Positions 21,425-34,254 are shown, counted from the stretch's first letter. The stretch is 64,000 bases of DNA from Paralithodes platypus (GCA_032716605.1 CM064519.1:17449794-17513793), one strand, 5' to 3'. The notes: a model not told the origin generated them from the letters alone. Numbers and translations: made by a program.

Positions 21425-23716
21425 ACCACCAATCACTACCTACACCACTACCACTACTATCACCACCATGACACCAACTACCACCATAGCTACCACATTC
21501 CCTACCACCACTACCACTACTATTACCACCATGACACCAACTACCACCATAGCTACCACATTCTCTACCACCACTACCACTACTATCACCACCATGACAC
21601 CAACTATCACCATAGCTACTACCTTCCCTACTACCACTACCACTACTATTAACACCATGACACCAACTACCACATTCCCTACCACCACTACCACTACTAT
21701 CACCACCATGATACCAACTACCACCATAGCTACCACCTTCCCTACTACCACTACCACTACTATCACCATGCCACCAACTACCACCATAGCTACTCCCTTC
21801 CCTACTACCACTACCACTACTATTACCACAATGACACCAACTACCACCATAGCTACCACCACTACCACTACTATCACCACCATGACACCAACTACCACCA
21901 TAGCTACTACCTTCCCTACCACCACTACCACTACTATTACCACCATGACACCAACTACCACCATAGCTATCACCTTCCCTACCACTACTACCACTACTAT
22001 CACCACCATGACACCAACTACCACCATAGCTACCACCTTCCCTACCACCACTACCACTACTATTATCACCATGACACCAACTACCACCATAGCTACCACC
22101 TTCCCTACTACCACTACCACTACTATTACCACCATGACACCAACTACCACCATAGCTACCACCACTACCACTATTACCACCATGACACCAACTATCACCT
22201 TCCCTACTACCACTACCACTACTATTACCACCATGACACCAACTACCATCTTCCCTACTACCACTACCACTACTATTACCACCATGACACCAACTACCAC
22301 CTTCCCTACTACCACTACCACTACTATTACCACCATGACACCAACTACCACCATAGCTACCACCTTCCCTACTACCACTACCACTACTATTACCACCATG
22401 ACACCAACTACCACCATAGCTACCACCTTCCCTACTACCACTACCACTACTATTACCCCAATGACACCAACTACCACCTTCCCTACCACCACTACCACCA
22501 CCATGACACCAACTACCACCATAGCTACCACCTTCCCTACTACCACTACCACTACTATTACCACCATGACACCAACTACCACCTTCCCTACCACCACTAC
22601 CACTACTATTACCACCATGACACCAACTACCACCTTCCCTACTACCACTACCACTACTATTACCACCATGACACCAACTACCACCATAGCTACCACCTTC
22701 CCTACTACCACTACCACTACTATTACCACCATGACACCAACTACCACCATAGCTACCACCTTCCCTACTACCACTACCACTACTATTACCACCATGACAC
22801 CAACTACCACCTTCCTTACCACTACTATTACCACCATGACACCAACTACCACCTTCCCTACCACCACTACCACTACTATTACCACCTTGACACCAACTAC
22901 CACCATAGCTACCACCTTCCCTACTACCACTACTATTACCACCATGACACCAACTACCACCATAGCTACTACCTTCCCTACTACCACAACCACTACTATC
23001 ACCACCATGACACCAACTACCACCATAGCTACAGCCTTCTCTACCACCACTACCACTACTATTATCACCATGACACCAACTACCACCATAGCTACCACCT
23101 TCCCTACTACCACTACTATTACCACCATGACACCAACTACCACCTTCCCTACCACCACTACCACTACTATTACCACCATGACACCAACTACCATAGCTAC
23201 CACCTTCCCTACCACCACTACCACTACTATTATCACCATGACACCAACTACCACCATAGCTACCACCTTCCCTACTACCACTACTATTACCACCATGACA
23301 CCAACTACCACCTTCCCTACCACCACTACCACTACTATTACCACCATGACACCAACTACCACCATAGCTACCATCTTCCCTACCACCACTACCACTACTA
23401 TTACCACCATGACACCAACTATATACCACCATAGGTACCACCTTCCCTACTACCACTACCACTACTATCACCATGACACCAACTACCACCAAAGCTACCA
23501 CCTTCCCTACTACCACTACCGCTACTATCACCACCATGACACCAACTACCACCTTCCCTACTACCACTACCACTACTATCACCACCATGACACCAACTAC
23601 CACCTTCCCTACTACCACTACCACTACTATCACCATGACACCAACTACCACCAAAGCTACCACCTTCCCTACTACCACTACCACTACTATCACCACCATG
23701 ACACCAACTGCCACAG
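21425..23716. repeat. Minisatellite array, about 63-bp ACC-rich unit, 2.3 kb
   Basis: About 38-40 units built from ACACCAACTACCACCATAGC, CCTTCCCTACTACCACTACC and ACTACTATTACCACCATG, with in-phase variants that drop ACCATAGCTACC or one ACTACC block. Because unit and variants are mostly multiples of three and lack stops, long open frames occur on both strands (Thr-rich on +, Gly/Ser or Val-rich on -). There is a phase change near 23420, and no upstream start context, signal peptide or splice site. I call it non-coding. 23717-24371 holds a poly-A and a decayed MITE-C-like stretch. Confidence 0.9.
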
Positions 23717-24371
23717 ATAAAATAATCGACGAAGATCAAGACGATTAACTGTCTCAAACTATGATACCATGTTGGCTAGCATTAGACAATTTTGTTAAGC
23801 TGTGGAGAGACCTCAAGGAATCTAATGTAAAAAATTCCCACAAATTCCTAATAAGTTGAACATTATAGTAAAGCGCTAGTAAAAAAAAAAAAAAAAAAAG
23901 CGTCATGATACACTGCAAAGATTAATGTAGTTGCTCACGAGAGAATAAAGGTTGGGAAAGCATAATAAGAATAAGAAGAATAAGATAATTGGCGATATTA
24001 GGAAAGTAAGAAGAAATAATTACTTTCAGCCGCACGGAGGTAGAGCTTACAATAACTACTGATTTTATTATGTGGCTTTACTTTTCGAGCCTTGTTTTAG
24101 TGGAACTATGAATGTTTCGCTCAACGTTAAGTAGATAAAATACGGGTTGCACTTCCCATTTTCATATTTCATATTTCTGTCATTGTAGCCTATAGTCTCC
24201 ATTCATTCTCAATAGGGTATATATTATGTCATTTTCTTAGTATTGTTTTCCATTATGAGATCACACGGGGATACGACACATAAACATCATATTTACTTCC
24301 CATCGAGGTGTTCTTTCCCATTGTTTGTGAACGTAGGTATTGTTTATGTAAATAGTGTGGTGAGGATAGGA

Positions 24372-24752
24372 TTAAGGGGGGTGACCTGCTTTTTGTTCTC
24401 TCCTTTTCTCTCTTTCTGTGGCTTGTATCCATTCGGCCCCATTCAGCCTACTGTTTTAAGACGTTTATCCCCATCCAGGTGTCAATTTCTTACTGGTGAG
24501 CGGTAGCGAGCCAGCATATTTTTAAAATGTTTTTGACAGCAGGCTAAATTTGTAAATTTTTCGGTAGAAAATTTCTCCGGCTAAGCCGGATTTCTTCATA
24601 TAATGCTGGCTCGCTATCGCTCCCCAAGAAGAAATCGACACCTAGATGGGGATAAACGTCTTAAAATAGTTGGCTGAATGGGGCCGAATGAATACAAGTC
24701 AGAGAAAGAGAGAAAAAGAGAAAAATATAAAAAAGCAGGTCACCCCCCTTAA
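24372..24752. mobile_element. MITE-B copy, intact
   Basis: TTAAGGGGGGTGACCTGC on the left and GCAGGTCACCCCCCTTAA on the right, with perfect 18-bp ends. 381 bp. It shares its right TTAA (24749-24752) with the next element. Confidence 0.9.
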
Positions 24753-25084
24753 GGTGAGGTTTTCAGTGTGTTTCCTAGACTTCCATCAAGCTTGAAATTA
24801 CACCCCCTTGACCCCCTTTCAAGATAAATTTGTACATTTTTCGGTAGAAAAATGTCCCGGCCGAAGGCCGATTCCTCTTAAATTACAGGCTCGCTATCGC
24901 TCGCCAGGAAAAAATCGACACCTAAATGGGACGAAAGGTCTTAAAAGTGATATAAATTGGGTGAAAGTTCTTAAAATCGCCAAACTAATGGAGCGAACGT
25001 CTTAAAATCTCAAAAGCAATAGGGCTAAACATGAGGGAGAAGGGGGTAAAGAAAAAAATCCCTTAAGTGGAAATCTCCCCTTAA
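24749..25084 (-). mobile_element. MITE-A copy joined to the MITE-B through one TTAA
   Basis: Starts TTAAGGTGAGGTTTTCAG and ends AAATCTCCCCTTAA. Full core with CGGCCGAAGGCCG and GGCTCGCTATCGCTCGCC. 336 bp, same length as 31023-31358 and 48326-48661. Confidence 0.9.
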
Positions 25085-25095
25085 TGGTCGTGTTT

Positions 25096-25316
25096 TTAAC
25101 CCCTTCAGCACGATGACGATTTTTTAAACTTATATTTTGGCCATTATTGTACGATTGGATGCAGCTTAAAAGGGTTCTATGTTACTCAAATGGTTTATTA
25201 AGATAGTATCTACTCCTTCAATTATTAGAGGTAAAGTATATTATAAGCTAAAGCAAATCGTATAATGATAACCCAAAAATAAGATGCGAGTTACGTCATC
25301 GTGCTGAAAGGAGCTA
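25096..25316. mobile_element. MITE-C copy, right terminus mutated
   Basis: TTAACCCCTTCAGCACGATGACG-type left end; right end CGTCATCGTGCTGAAAGG then AGCTAG instead of GGTTAA. Only 11 bp separate it from the previous MITE-A. Confidence 0.8.
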
Positions 25317-25474
25317 GAGGGGATTCAACGTGTATGCTGTGATAATATGTGTGTGGCGATATAGAGAGAGAGAGGAGACGCTTTGCTATGGAGAGGGAGG
25401 CAGAGAGGGTAGAGTGGGGAGGGTTGAGAGGGAAGAGGGAATGGGAAGTCTGGTAAGGGAAAAGGAAGATGATT

Positions 25475-25479
<5 letters not shown>

Positions 25480-25533
<54 letters not shown>

Positions 25534-25538
25534 TACAG

Positions 25539-25592
<54 letters not shown>
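25480..25592. repeat. (GA)n microsatellite
   Basis: Two GA tracts split by ATAGAGATAGATACAGTAG. Confidence 0.95.
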
Positions 25593-25594
<2 letters not shown>

Positions 25595-25712
25595 AAATTA
25601 AGAATGCCATACCATACATTGAGGTTAGAAGCGAGTAGGCAGACATGACATAAGCCTGGGTCTATATTAGATGCGCCTCTTTATTTAATTTGACATGCCA
25701 TACGTATAATTC

Positions 25713-25928
25713 TTAAGGGAGGATGGTCGTATTTATTTGATAATTTATGTATCTTTTTCTTATTATTTTACAGTTTCCTCCCTATATCTCCATCAAACTT
25801 AAAATAACATCCCCCAAGACCCTCCTTCAAGATAAATTTGTAAATATTTCCATAGAAAAATGTTCCGATCTAGTAGGGCTAAGCCTGAGAAAGAAGGGGG
25901 ACCAGAAAAACGACCCGTCTCCCCTTAA
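25713..25928 (-). mobile_element. MITE-A copy with core deletion
   Basis: TTAAGGGAGGATGGTCGTAT to CCGTCTCCCCTTAA, TTAA on both sides, 216 bp. The segment from the CCGG hairpin to GGCGAACGTC is missing; the join is at about 25870. Confidence 0.82.
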
Positions 25929-26099
25929 AACAACTTTCAGGCAATATATTTTCTGTATAATTTTCGAGTTAATAGCTCATCCAGTGTTCATTACAAAGGG
26001 CCTTCCCATAAACCGTTCTCCATGACCGATATTGGATATTAATAATGTATAACGGAGGGGAGACTGAAGCTGTGTAGGGTATATTGAATCCTCGGCCTA

Positions 26100-26180
26100 C
26101 CTCGTGAGTATGGTACACCTCTCTCTTTCTCTCTCACTCACTCTCACACTCACACTCACTCACTCTCTCTCTCTCTTCAC
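26100..26180. repeat. (CT)n-rich tract
   Basis: Imperfect CTCTCT/CACTCA tract just left of the LINE fragment. Confidence 0.85.
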
Positions 26181-26227
26181 AGACATTTATATTCAAATAT
26201 GTTTGTCTTCTAAGTACGGTACCTGTC

Positions 26228-26480
26228 TTGCAACACAATCCCACCCATTTTCTGTGCAACTCCCCAACACAAGAGTGAAACAATACTCCCAATCTTTCTT
26301 CTATTCAATAACTGAGCTCGGGAACTCTCTCCCTGAATCCAAATGTCCTTCATCCTATGACTTAAATTGCTTCAAACTCCGTGTGTCCAGATATTTTGGC
26401 TCGAACATTTATTGATTTTGGCCCTGTCACTCTTTTAACTCAGGGGGAGGCACTCGCCACAGGCAGTTTTGCCTTCTGTC
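26228..26480 (+). pseudogene. LINE reverse transcriptase C-terminal fragment
   Basis: An open stretch reads HPFSVQLPNTRVKQYSQSFF, then ELGNSLPESKCPSSYDLNCF and KLRVSRYFGSNIY before a stop at 26413-26415. The pattern (basic loop, SFF...LWNSLP, F+ x V + +) is the C-terminal end of non-LTR reverse transcriptases; here LWNSLP has become LGNSLP. A 3' UTR-like stretch (TTTTGGCCCTGTCACTCTTT) follows and recurs at 57180-57250. The open reading extends left only through the CT tract, so the element is 5' truncated. Confidence 0.75.
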
Positions 26481-26521
26481 TTCCTCATCCACATAGATAA
26501 CAACAAATGTGTTTGTCTGAG

Positions 26522-26528
<7 letters not shown>

Positions 26529-26588
<60 letters not shown>
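26529..26588. repeat. (GT)n microsatellite
   Basis: Pure GT tract. An AGT trinucleotide tract is at 26941-26972. The rest of 26589-27540 shows no gene. Confidence 0.95.
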
Positions 26589-26589
<1 letters not shown>

Positions 26590-26937
26590 GCTTTTTTGTA
26601 TATAATAATAATGCCCCAACCAAAGATAAGATGAAAGAAATTAATTAAAAAGAGGTGTGATAAGGGGTATCAGTATTTGTTATTATAAAGAGGGAGGAAG
26701 CAGGATACTGATAGGCAACAGAGACTGACACACTGCAGGTGGATTATTGCGTCATTTTATCAACACAAATCAGAGACGACGCATACAGACTAATAACACA
26801 CATAACTAAGCCACTCCAACAGCTTCTCTTCAACACCCCTTCTCCCCTCTTAACACTCGCAAAGTAGATACGCATGAATCCAGAAAGCAACACAGAACAT
26901 CAAATTATTATATTTATCTAAAATATTCTTAGTGGTC

Positions 26938-26972
<35 letters not shown>

Positions 26973-27542
26973 TGTTGTAGTTGGAGTAGGAGTACTATTA
27001 GTATAGTACGTTTTGTTGTAGTTGCAGTGAAGTAATATTTATTCAGATCATACCAGATATATATTATTAAGCACATACTATATATTTATTTATATGTAGC
27101 TGATTTGATCTGAAAATCAACCTAATTGGACATATATGCATTAACATAATCGCAAGAGCTCACAAATATTTGGCAGTAGCTGCACAATGGCGAAATAGTG
27201 AAAGTTGGGGTCGAGGTGAAAATATGTATGTAATAGTGATCTGAAACACGGTGTAGGCTTATGTAAGGGTATTGTGATATAATATTGGTATGCCATTTGG
27301 GCTGAGACGTGTGCAGAAAGTATATGGTATTAACGAAGGGAGAGTGGTGATGGGCTGGTCTATCAGAGTGAGAACTGAGCGATCTCTGCCATACCCATAG
27401 CTTACTCTGACTGTTCCTTTTACTTATAGATTTTCTAGATCTCAAGTGACGGCGTCTCTTCCGTGGATTGGCCTCCCAATCTACCAAGATTGGAAGCAAA
27501 AGCGTCACATTTTTCCTTTGCCCCTCAACTTTCTCTTCATAA

Positions 27543-27752
27543 TTGCTGAGGGGCACAGGGCCTTGGGTGGGGCTTTGGTTTCCCGGGCGTTTCCGCACCC
27601 TCCTCAGCTCCCCGCCATGGAGTGGCTTCGGTCACCCAGGCTTTATTGTGGTCGGCAGGGAGGGCTCTGTGGGGGCGCTCGGTTATGGCCTTGGCCTTGC
27701 TCGGGCCTTGGGGCTGTTCGGCCAGGCAGCTTGGGGAACAACAACAACAACG
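27543..27752 (+). repeat. GC-rich insert with (AAC)n tail, SINE-like
   Basis: About 200 bp of strongly GC-rich sequence in AT-rich surroundings, from TGAGGGGCACAGGGCCTTGG to GGCAGCTTGGGG, ending in (AAC)n at 27738-27752. Simple-repeat tail and abrupt composition change suggest a retroposed sequence. No clear A or B box was found. A G-homopolymer of about 16 lies at 27797-27812. Short frames here lack support. 27813-28217 shows no gene. Confidence 0.4.
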
Positions 27753-27780
27753 AAGGGAGAGAAATTGTGTATGTGTGTTT

Positions 27781-27811
<31 letters not shown>

Positions 27812-28217
27812 GTAGTCGTTTCCTGTAATTTATAGCCACTCTTTTATTTCAATAAGTAGAGGATAAAACAAAACACTAAGAATTTTATTATGAAACCTGG
27901 TATCAACATTTTAAACTGACTCCATAAACTTCAGTATATCGTTCGTCATAATTGCCTTGGCATTGAGTTAAATGTTACAAGAAAACATTAAACCGAATTT
28001 TAAAATAATTACGGGAATAATGAAAGAGCGGATATGTTGGTATTCTAATGAAGTATTCACACTGTGCACCACCATACGGCATTTACCGTCTTCGCTATTT
28101 ATTTTCTTTGCATGGAAAATGGGTTAAAACTGACGAAAAACATACAAATTCCCTCCTTTAGGCATGGCGCAGTTTTACATGTTTTGCAATGTTTATCCCT
28201 CTGTATCCTCTAAGTCA

Positions 28218-28571
28218 ATGTAATGGATATATAGCTGAGTAGTGTATGATGGAGTTTGGTATAAATACTTTAATGGATATATAGCTGAGTAGTGTATGAT
28301 GGAGTTTGGTATAAATACTTTAATGAATATATAGCTGAGTAGTGTATGATGGAGTTTGGTATAAATACTTTAATGGATATATAGCTGAGTAGTGAATGAT
28401 GGAGTTTGGTATAAATACTTTAATGGATATAGCTGAGTAGTGTATGATGGAGTTTGGTATAAATACTTTAATGGATATATAGCTGAGTAGTGTATGATGG
28501 AGTTTGGTATAAATACTTTAATGGATATATAGCTGAGTAGTGTATGATGGAGTTTGGTATAAATACTTTAA
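28218..28571. repeat. Minisatellite array, 50-bp unit
   Basis: Seven copies of a 50-bp unit containing GGATATATAGCTGAGTAGTG and TATGATGGAGTTTGG, each starting in TTTAATGG. The last unit is interrupted at its TTTAA by a MITE-B insertion. Confidence 0.95.
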
Positions 28572-28950
28572 GGGGGTCACCTGCTTTTTTTCTCTTTTTC
28601 TCCTGTTCTCTCTTTCTCTGACTTGTATCCATTCGGCCCCATTCAGCCAACTGTTTTAAGTCGTTTATCCCCATCCAGGTGTCGATATCTTCCTTGGCGA
28701 GCGATAGCGAACCAGCATTGTATGGAGAAATCCGGCTTTGCCGGAGACATTTTTCTATCGAAAAATGTACAAATTTAGCTTGCTGTCAAAACAAAAAATA
28801 TATATGCTGGCTCGCTACCGCTCGCCAGGAAAATATTGACACCTGGATGGGGGTAAACGTCTTAAAACAGTAGGCTGAATGGGGTCCGAATGGATATAAG
28901 CCAGAGAAAGAGAGAAAAGGAGAGAAAACAAACGAGGTGGGCTCCCTTAA
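28568..28950. mobile_element. MITE-B copy inserted at the array's TTAA
   Basis: TTAAGGGGGTCACCTGC to GAGGTGGGCTCCCTTAA, 383 bp, with inverted arms, CCGGCTTTGCCGG and ATTTTTCTATCGAAAAAT. The left TTAA is the one present in every 50-bp unit. Confidence 0.88.
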
Positions 28951-29198
28951 GCATGATAATAATATACTCCTCTGTACTCCGCTGTAGCTTTCTTTATCTG
29001 TTCATGGCGATGCGTGGAATATACAATGTTGTGTTTTATTTGTAATATTCTATTCATCATCATAGGAACATAAAGAAAAAGCCACTGAGTATTTGTTTGG
29101 TTTCTCTCTGAAGCATTGATACGATTCATTATCATTCACTATTTGCTTCTTCATACAGTTTCTTTTGAGGGGAAGCCGCTTTGTATATGACGAAAAAC

Positions 29199-29649
29199 GA
29201 AAACATGTCGACTATAATGGATCTTAACAGCAATAAAACGCAAACATGTCGACTATAGTGGATCTTAACAGCAATAAAACGCAAACATGTCGACTATAGT
29301 GGATCTTAACAGCAATAAAACGCAAACATGTCGACTATAGTGGATCTTAACAGCAATAAAACGCAAACGTGTCGACTATAGTGGATCTTAACAGCAATAA
29401 AACGCTAACATGTCGACTATAGTGGATCTTAACAGCAATAAAACGCAAACATGTCGACTATAGTGGATCTTAACAGCAATAAAACGCAAACGTGTCGACT
29501 ATAGTGGATCTTAACAGCAATAAAACGCAAACATGTCGACTATAGTGGATCTTAACAGCAATAAAACGCAAACATGTCGACTATAGTGGATCTTAACAGC
29601 AATAAAACGCAAACATGTTGACTATAGTGGATCTTAACAGCAATAAAAT
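29199..29649. repeat. Minisatellite array, 41-bp unit
   Basis: Eleven copies of a 41-bp unit with GCAAACATGTCGACTATAGT and GGATCTTAACAGCAATAAAA. Only single-base variants (ACGTG, GCTAAC, TGTTG). Confidence 0.95.
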
Positions 29650-29728
29650 GCCCCCCAAAGCCTATGTGGGAACATGTTTTACTCAGAATGACTTAGTCTT
29701 TCATTCCTGAAAGTATTTAACAAAACTT

Positions 29729-30140
29729 GTTGGACACCCTGTATACTTGTTGGACACCCTGTATACTTGTTGGACACCCTGTATACTTGTTGGACACCCT
29801 GTATACTTGTTGGACACCCTGTATACTTGTTGGACACCCTGTATACTTGTTGGACACCCTGTATACTTGTTGGACCCCCTGTATACTTGTTGGACACCCT
29901 GTATACTTGTTGGACACCCTGTATACTTGTTGGACACCCTGTATACTTGTTGGACACCCTGTATACTTGTTGGACACCCTGTATACTTGTTGGACACCCT
30001 GTATACTTGTTGGACACCCTGTATATACACATTGTTGGACACCCTGTATATACACATTGTTGGACACCCTGTATATACACATTGTTGGACACCCTGTATA
30101 TACACATTATTTGCACACCCTGTATATACACATTATACAG
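29729..30140. repeat. Minisatellite array, 20-bp then 25-bp unit
   Basis: About fourteen copies of TTGGACACCCTGTATACTTG, then about five copies of a 25-bp variant in which CTTG is replaced by TACACATTG. The unit carries the same GGACACCCTGTATA motif seen at 14-40. Long frames here are artefacts. 30141-30384 shows no gene. Confidence 0.95.
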
Positions 30141-30384
30141 TATACAATAATAGATAAAAAAGATTGTGAATTAACTGTCCTTTCAATGAAATCAAAATAT
30201 ATAAAACGAAACAGGACTTTTAGTTAGAAAAATAGCAACACCCATTAAGGAAACACAAAGCGAAAACAAAATGTTGCCGCAAAGGTTATCGCACATATAG
30301 CTGCATCCTTACCTTACTTTTGACCAGCCTATATATAATACAAATGATAATATGCAGACAATTATAGCAACAAAGAGAATATTT

Positions 30385-30474
30385 CTCACTCACTCACTCT
30401 CACTCTCTCTCTCTCTCAATGGTACTTCTTGCTATTACTTTTGATTACCCCCCACCTATTACACCATTCACTCA

Positions 30475-30516
<42 letters not shown>

Positions 30517-30561
30517 GGTACTTCTTGCTATTACTTTTGATTACCCCCACCTATTACACCA

Positions 30562-30628
<67 letters not shown>

Positions 30629-30687
30629 TCACTCAATGGTACTTCTTGCTCTTACTTTTTATTACCCCCCACCTATTACACCATTCA

Positions 30688-30721
<34 letters not shown>

Positions 30722-30767
30722 GGTACTTCTTGCTCTTACTTGTTATTACCCCCCACCTATTACACCA

Positions 30768-30857
<90 letters not shown>

Positions 30858-30910
30858 GGTACTTCTTGCTCTTACTTGTTATTACCCCCCACCTATTACA
30901 CCATTCACTT
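30385..30910. repeat. Compound array: 56-bp unit alternating with (CT)n
   Basis: Five copies of CAATGGTACTTCTTGCT, TTACT and ACCTATTACACCATTCACT (starting about 30417, 30513, 30634, 30718 and 30854) alternate with CT tracts of very different lengths (about 20 to 80 bp). Unit and microsatellite have been amplified together while the CT length varied independently. Confidence 0.92.
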
Positions 30911-31022
30911 GGGTATTAAAAGTTACACCACTCAGGGAACTTGGTGGAATGTGCACAATGCCAAGACAATGGGAAGAAAAAGGGGAATGAAGACAACACG
31001 GAAAGGGAATTTTAGATATTGC

Positions 31023-31358
31023 TTAAGGGGAGATTTCCACTTGAGGGATTTTTTTCTGGACCCCTTTCTCCCTCATGTTTAGCCCCATTGCTTTTGAGAT
31101 TTTAAGACCTTCGCCCTAGTAGTTTGGATATTTTAAGACATTTTGCCCCATTTCTGTCAAATTTAAGACCTTTCGTGCCGTTAAGGTGTTGATTTTTTCC
31201 TGGCGAGCGATAGCGAGCCTGTAATTTAAGAGCAACCGGCCTCAGGCCGGGAAATTTTTCTACCGAAAAATGTACAAATTTATCTTGAAAGGGGGTCTAG
31301 GGGGTGTAATTTTAAGCTTGATGAAAAAGTAGGGAACAAACTAAATACCTCCCCTTAA
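31023..31358 (+). mobile_element. MITE-A copy, intact, 336 bp
   Basis: TTAAGGGGAGATTTCCACTT to AAATACCTCCCCTTAA. Complete core: GGCGAGCGATAGCGAGCC, CCGGCCTCAGGCCGG, TTTTTCTACCGAAAAA, CTTGAAAGGGGGTCTAGG. Confidence 0.9.
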
Positions 31359-31599
31359 GATTAAAAGAGAGAGGTAGACATAAAACCGGAGGTGATACTA
31401 ATATAAATGATGTAATTATGATTTTGTGGCATTTCCTATAAACAAATAATGTTCAATAAGATCTATGGGTGTGTTCGTACTGCGAGTGCTATTGACTTCA
31501 CTGATGTGGAGAACAGCCACTTATTGCAGCAGACTACACCAGATTATATTGTTATTTGATTTACTATTATTATTATTACTAGTATTACGGTACTATGGT

Positions 31600-32935
31600 A
31601 ATTGTCGTAGTTATAATAGGAGTAATAATAGTAGATGTTGTTAGAATAGTAGGAGTAATAATAATATATGTTGTTGGACTCGTACGAGTAATAATAGTAG
31701 ATGTTGTTGGAATAGTAGGAATAATAATAGTAGATGTTGGAATAATAGGAGTAATAATAGTAGATGTTGTTGGACTCGTACGAGTAATAATAGTAGATGT
31801 TGTTGGAATAGTAGGAATAATAATAGTAGATGTTGGAATAGTAGGAGTAATAATAGTAGATGTTGTTGGAATAGTAGGAGTAATAATAGTAGATGTTGTT
31901 GGAATAAAAGGAGTAATAATAGTAGATGTTGTTGGAATAGTAGGAATAATAATAGTAGATGTTGGAATAATAGGAGTAATAATAGTAGATGTTGTTGGAC
32001 TCGTACGAGTAATAATAGTAGATGTTGTTGGAATAGTAGGAATAATAGTAGATGTTGGAATAGTAGGAGTAATAATAGTAGATGTTGTTGGAATAGTAGG
32101 AGTAATAATAGTAGATGTTGTTGGAATAATAGGAGTAATAATAGTAGATGTTGTTGGAATAGTAGGAATAATAATAGTAGATGTTGGAATAATAGGAGTA
32201 ATAATAGTAGATGTTGTTGGAATAGTAGGAATAATAATAGTAGATGTTGTTGGAATAATAGGAGTAATCATAGTAGATGTTGTTGGAATAGTAGGAGTAA
32301 TAATAGTAGATGTTGTTGGAATAATAGGAGTAATAATAGTAGATGTTGTTGGAATAGTAGGAATAATAATAGTAGATGTTGGAATAATAGGAGTAATAAT
32401 AGTAGATGTTGTTGGAATAGTAGGAATAATAATAGTAGATGTTGGAATAATAGGAGTAATCATAGTAGATGTTGTTGGAATAGTAGGAATAATAATAGTA
32501 GATGTTGGAATAATAGGAGTAATAATAGTAGATGTTGTTGGAATAGTAGGAGTAATAATAGTAGATGTTGTTGGAATAATAGGAGTAATAATAGTAGATG
32601 TTGTTGGAATAGTAGGAATAATAATAGTAGATGTTGGAATAATAGGAATAATAATAGTAGATGTTGGAATAATAGGAATAATAATAGTAGATGTTGGAAT
32701 AATAGGAGTAATCATAGTAGATGTTGTTGGAATAATAGGAGTAATAATAGTAGATGTTGGAATAATAGGAGTAATCATAGTAGATGTTGTTGGAATAGTA
32801 GGAATAATAATAGTAGATGTTGGAATAATAGGAGTAATCATAGTAGATGTTGTTGGAATAGTAGGAGTAATAATAGTAGATGTTGTAGTAATAGTATGAG
32901 TAATAATAGTAGATGTTGGAATAGTAGCAGTAGTA
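31600..32935. repeat. Minisatellite array, 30/33-bp units, 1.3 kb
   Basis: Units of GTAATAATAGTAGATGTTG plus TTGGAATAGTAGGA, with or without one TTG triplet, and a rarer variant GGACTCGTACGAG. All units are multiples of three without stops in some frames, hence open frames of over 400 codons on both strands made of Ile/Val/Gly or Ile/Pro/Thr. No start context, splice signals or non-repeat coding flank; not a gene. Confidence 0.93.
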
Positions 32936-33145
32936 ACGGTAATCTGTGTTATAGTAGTGAGAGTACAGATGACAAAATAGTGAAAGTGGTGGTTGTGATG
33001 AAAGTGTTAATGTAATGGTGATTTGACCCGTGGTGTAGGCCTAGGTAGGGGCATTAATATTACAGTGTTGGTATGCTAGTTGGGGCAGAGAAACGTGTGT
33101 ATTATGTGTGTAAGGTATATATATATATAAGAAGGTAAATGGTGT

Positions 33146-33478
<333 letters not shown>

Positions 33479-33641
33479 ACCTCACTCTAAGTTAATGTAA
33501 TAATAACTAGAAACAAAGGGGGAGTGAAAACACCGCACTGACAACCATAAGATCGCAAATTCAATATCCAATTTAGCTAGACTATATACTGCACTATACC
33601 ATAAGCATAGCAGGCTATACACAGATTTTGTCTTCTTCCAA

Positions 33642-33688
<47 letters not shown>

Positions 33689-34254
33689 ATTTATATATAT
33701 ATATAAATATTTATACTGTATATATACTGTAAATATATATTTCAAATATGTAAGTACAGTATACGAGTTTCGGCGGCTAGTGAATTCCATCTGCAAAACT
33801 GGAGCTTTCGAGAAACCAAAGCCCAGATTATTATCATCATCATTATTGTGATTATTATTTGTAATTGTATTATTAGTAGTATTAGTATTAGTAGTAATAG
33901 TATTTATACTATAAATATTATTATTATAACAACAGGAAGGGAAGGGGCATTATAATTAAAACCAGCGTGATAAGAGATCTAGTCAGTGAGAGGGGAGGGC
34001 TATTAGGCAATAGATGCACACATACTGTACTTGTACAAAGGAGTACAAAGGAGTACAAAGGAAATCAAGCAACAACAGGTCTAGTGACCCTTCTAGGTTG
34101 CTTGTCCTCCAAAACACTGAGGATCAAGTGACCAAACAGTGGTTTAGAGTGGGTAAGGGAACATTGGAAAGGGAACTACTGCCCTGCCACTAACGTGGCA
34201 GGACTAGGAAGTTAGTAGGGGACATATGGGTTAGTAACTGAGGGGAGGATAAAG

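Noticed and set aside
21423..23720. Long open frames (over 650 codons) on both strands
   Set aside because: They are translations of a tandem ACC/GGT-rich unit; all appear together on both strands, with no start context, domain or splice signal.
27537..27839. Overlapping short coding frames in the GC-rich segment
   Set aside because: No recognisable domain, no splice context, and an (AAC)n tail suggests a retroposed non-coding sequence.
29199..29649. CRISPR-like regular repeat with spacing of about 41 bp
   Set aside because: The whole 41 bp is repeated; there are no variable spacers.
29679..30227. Cys-Trp-Thr-Pro repeat open frames
   Set aside because: 20-bp array read in all three frames; no start or signal context.
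31585..32899. Open frames of more than 400 codons of Ile/Val/Gly or Ile/Pro/Thr
   Set aside because: Product of a 30/33-bp minisatellite without stops; not protein-like outside the repeat.
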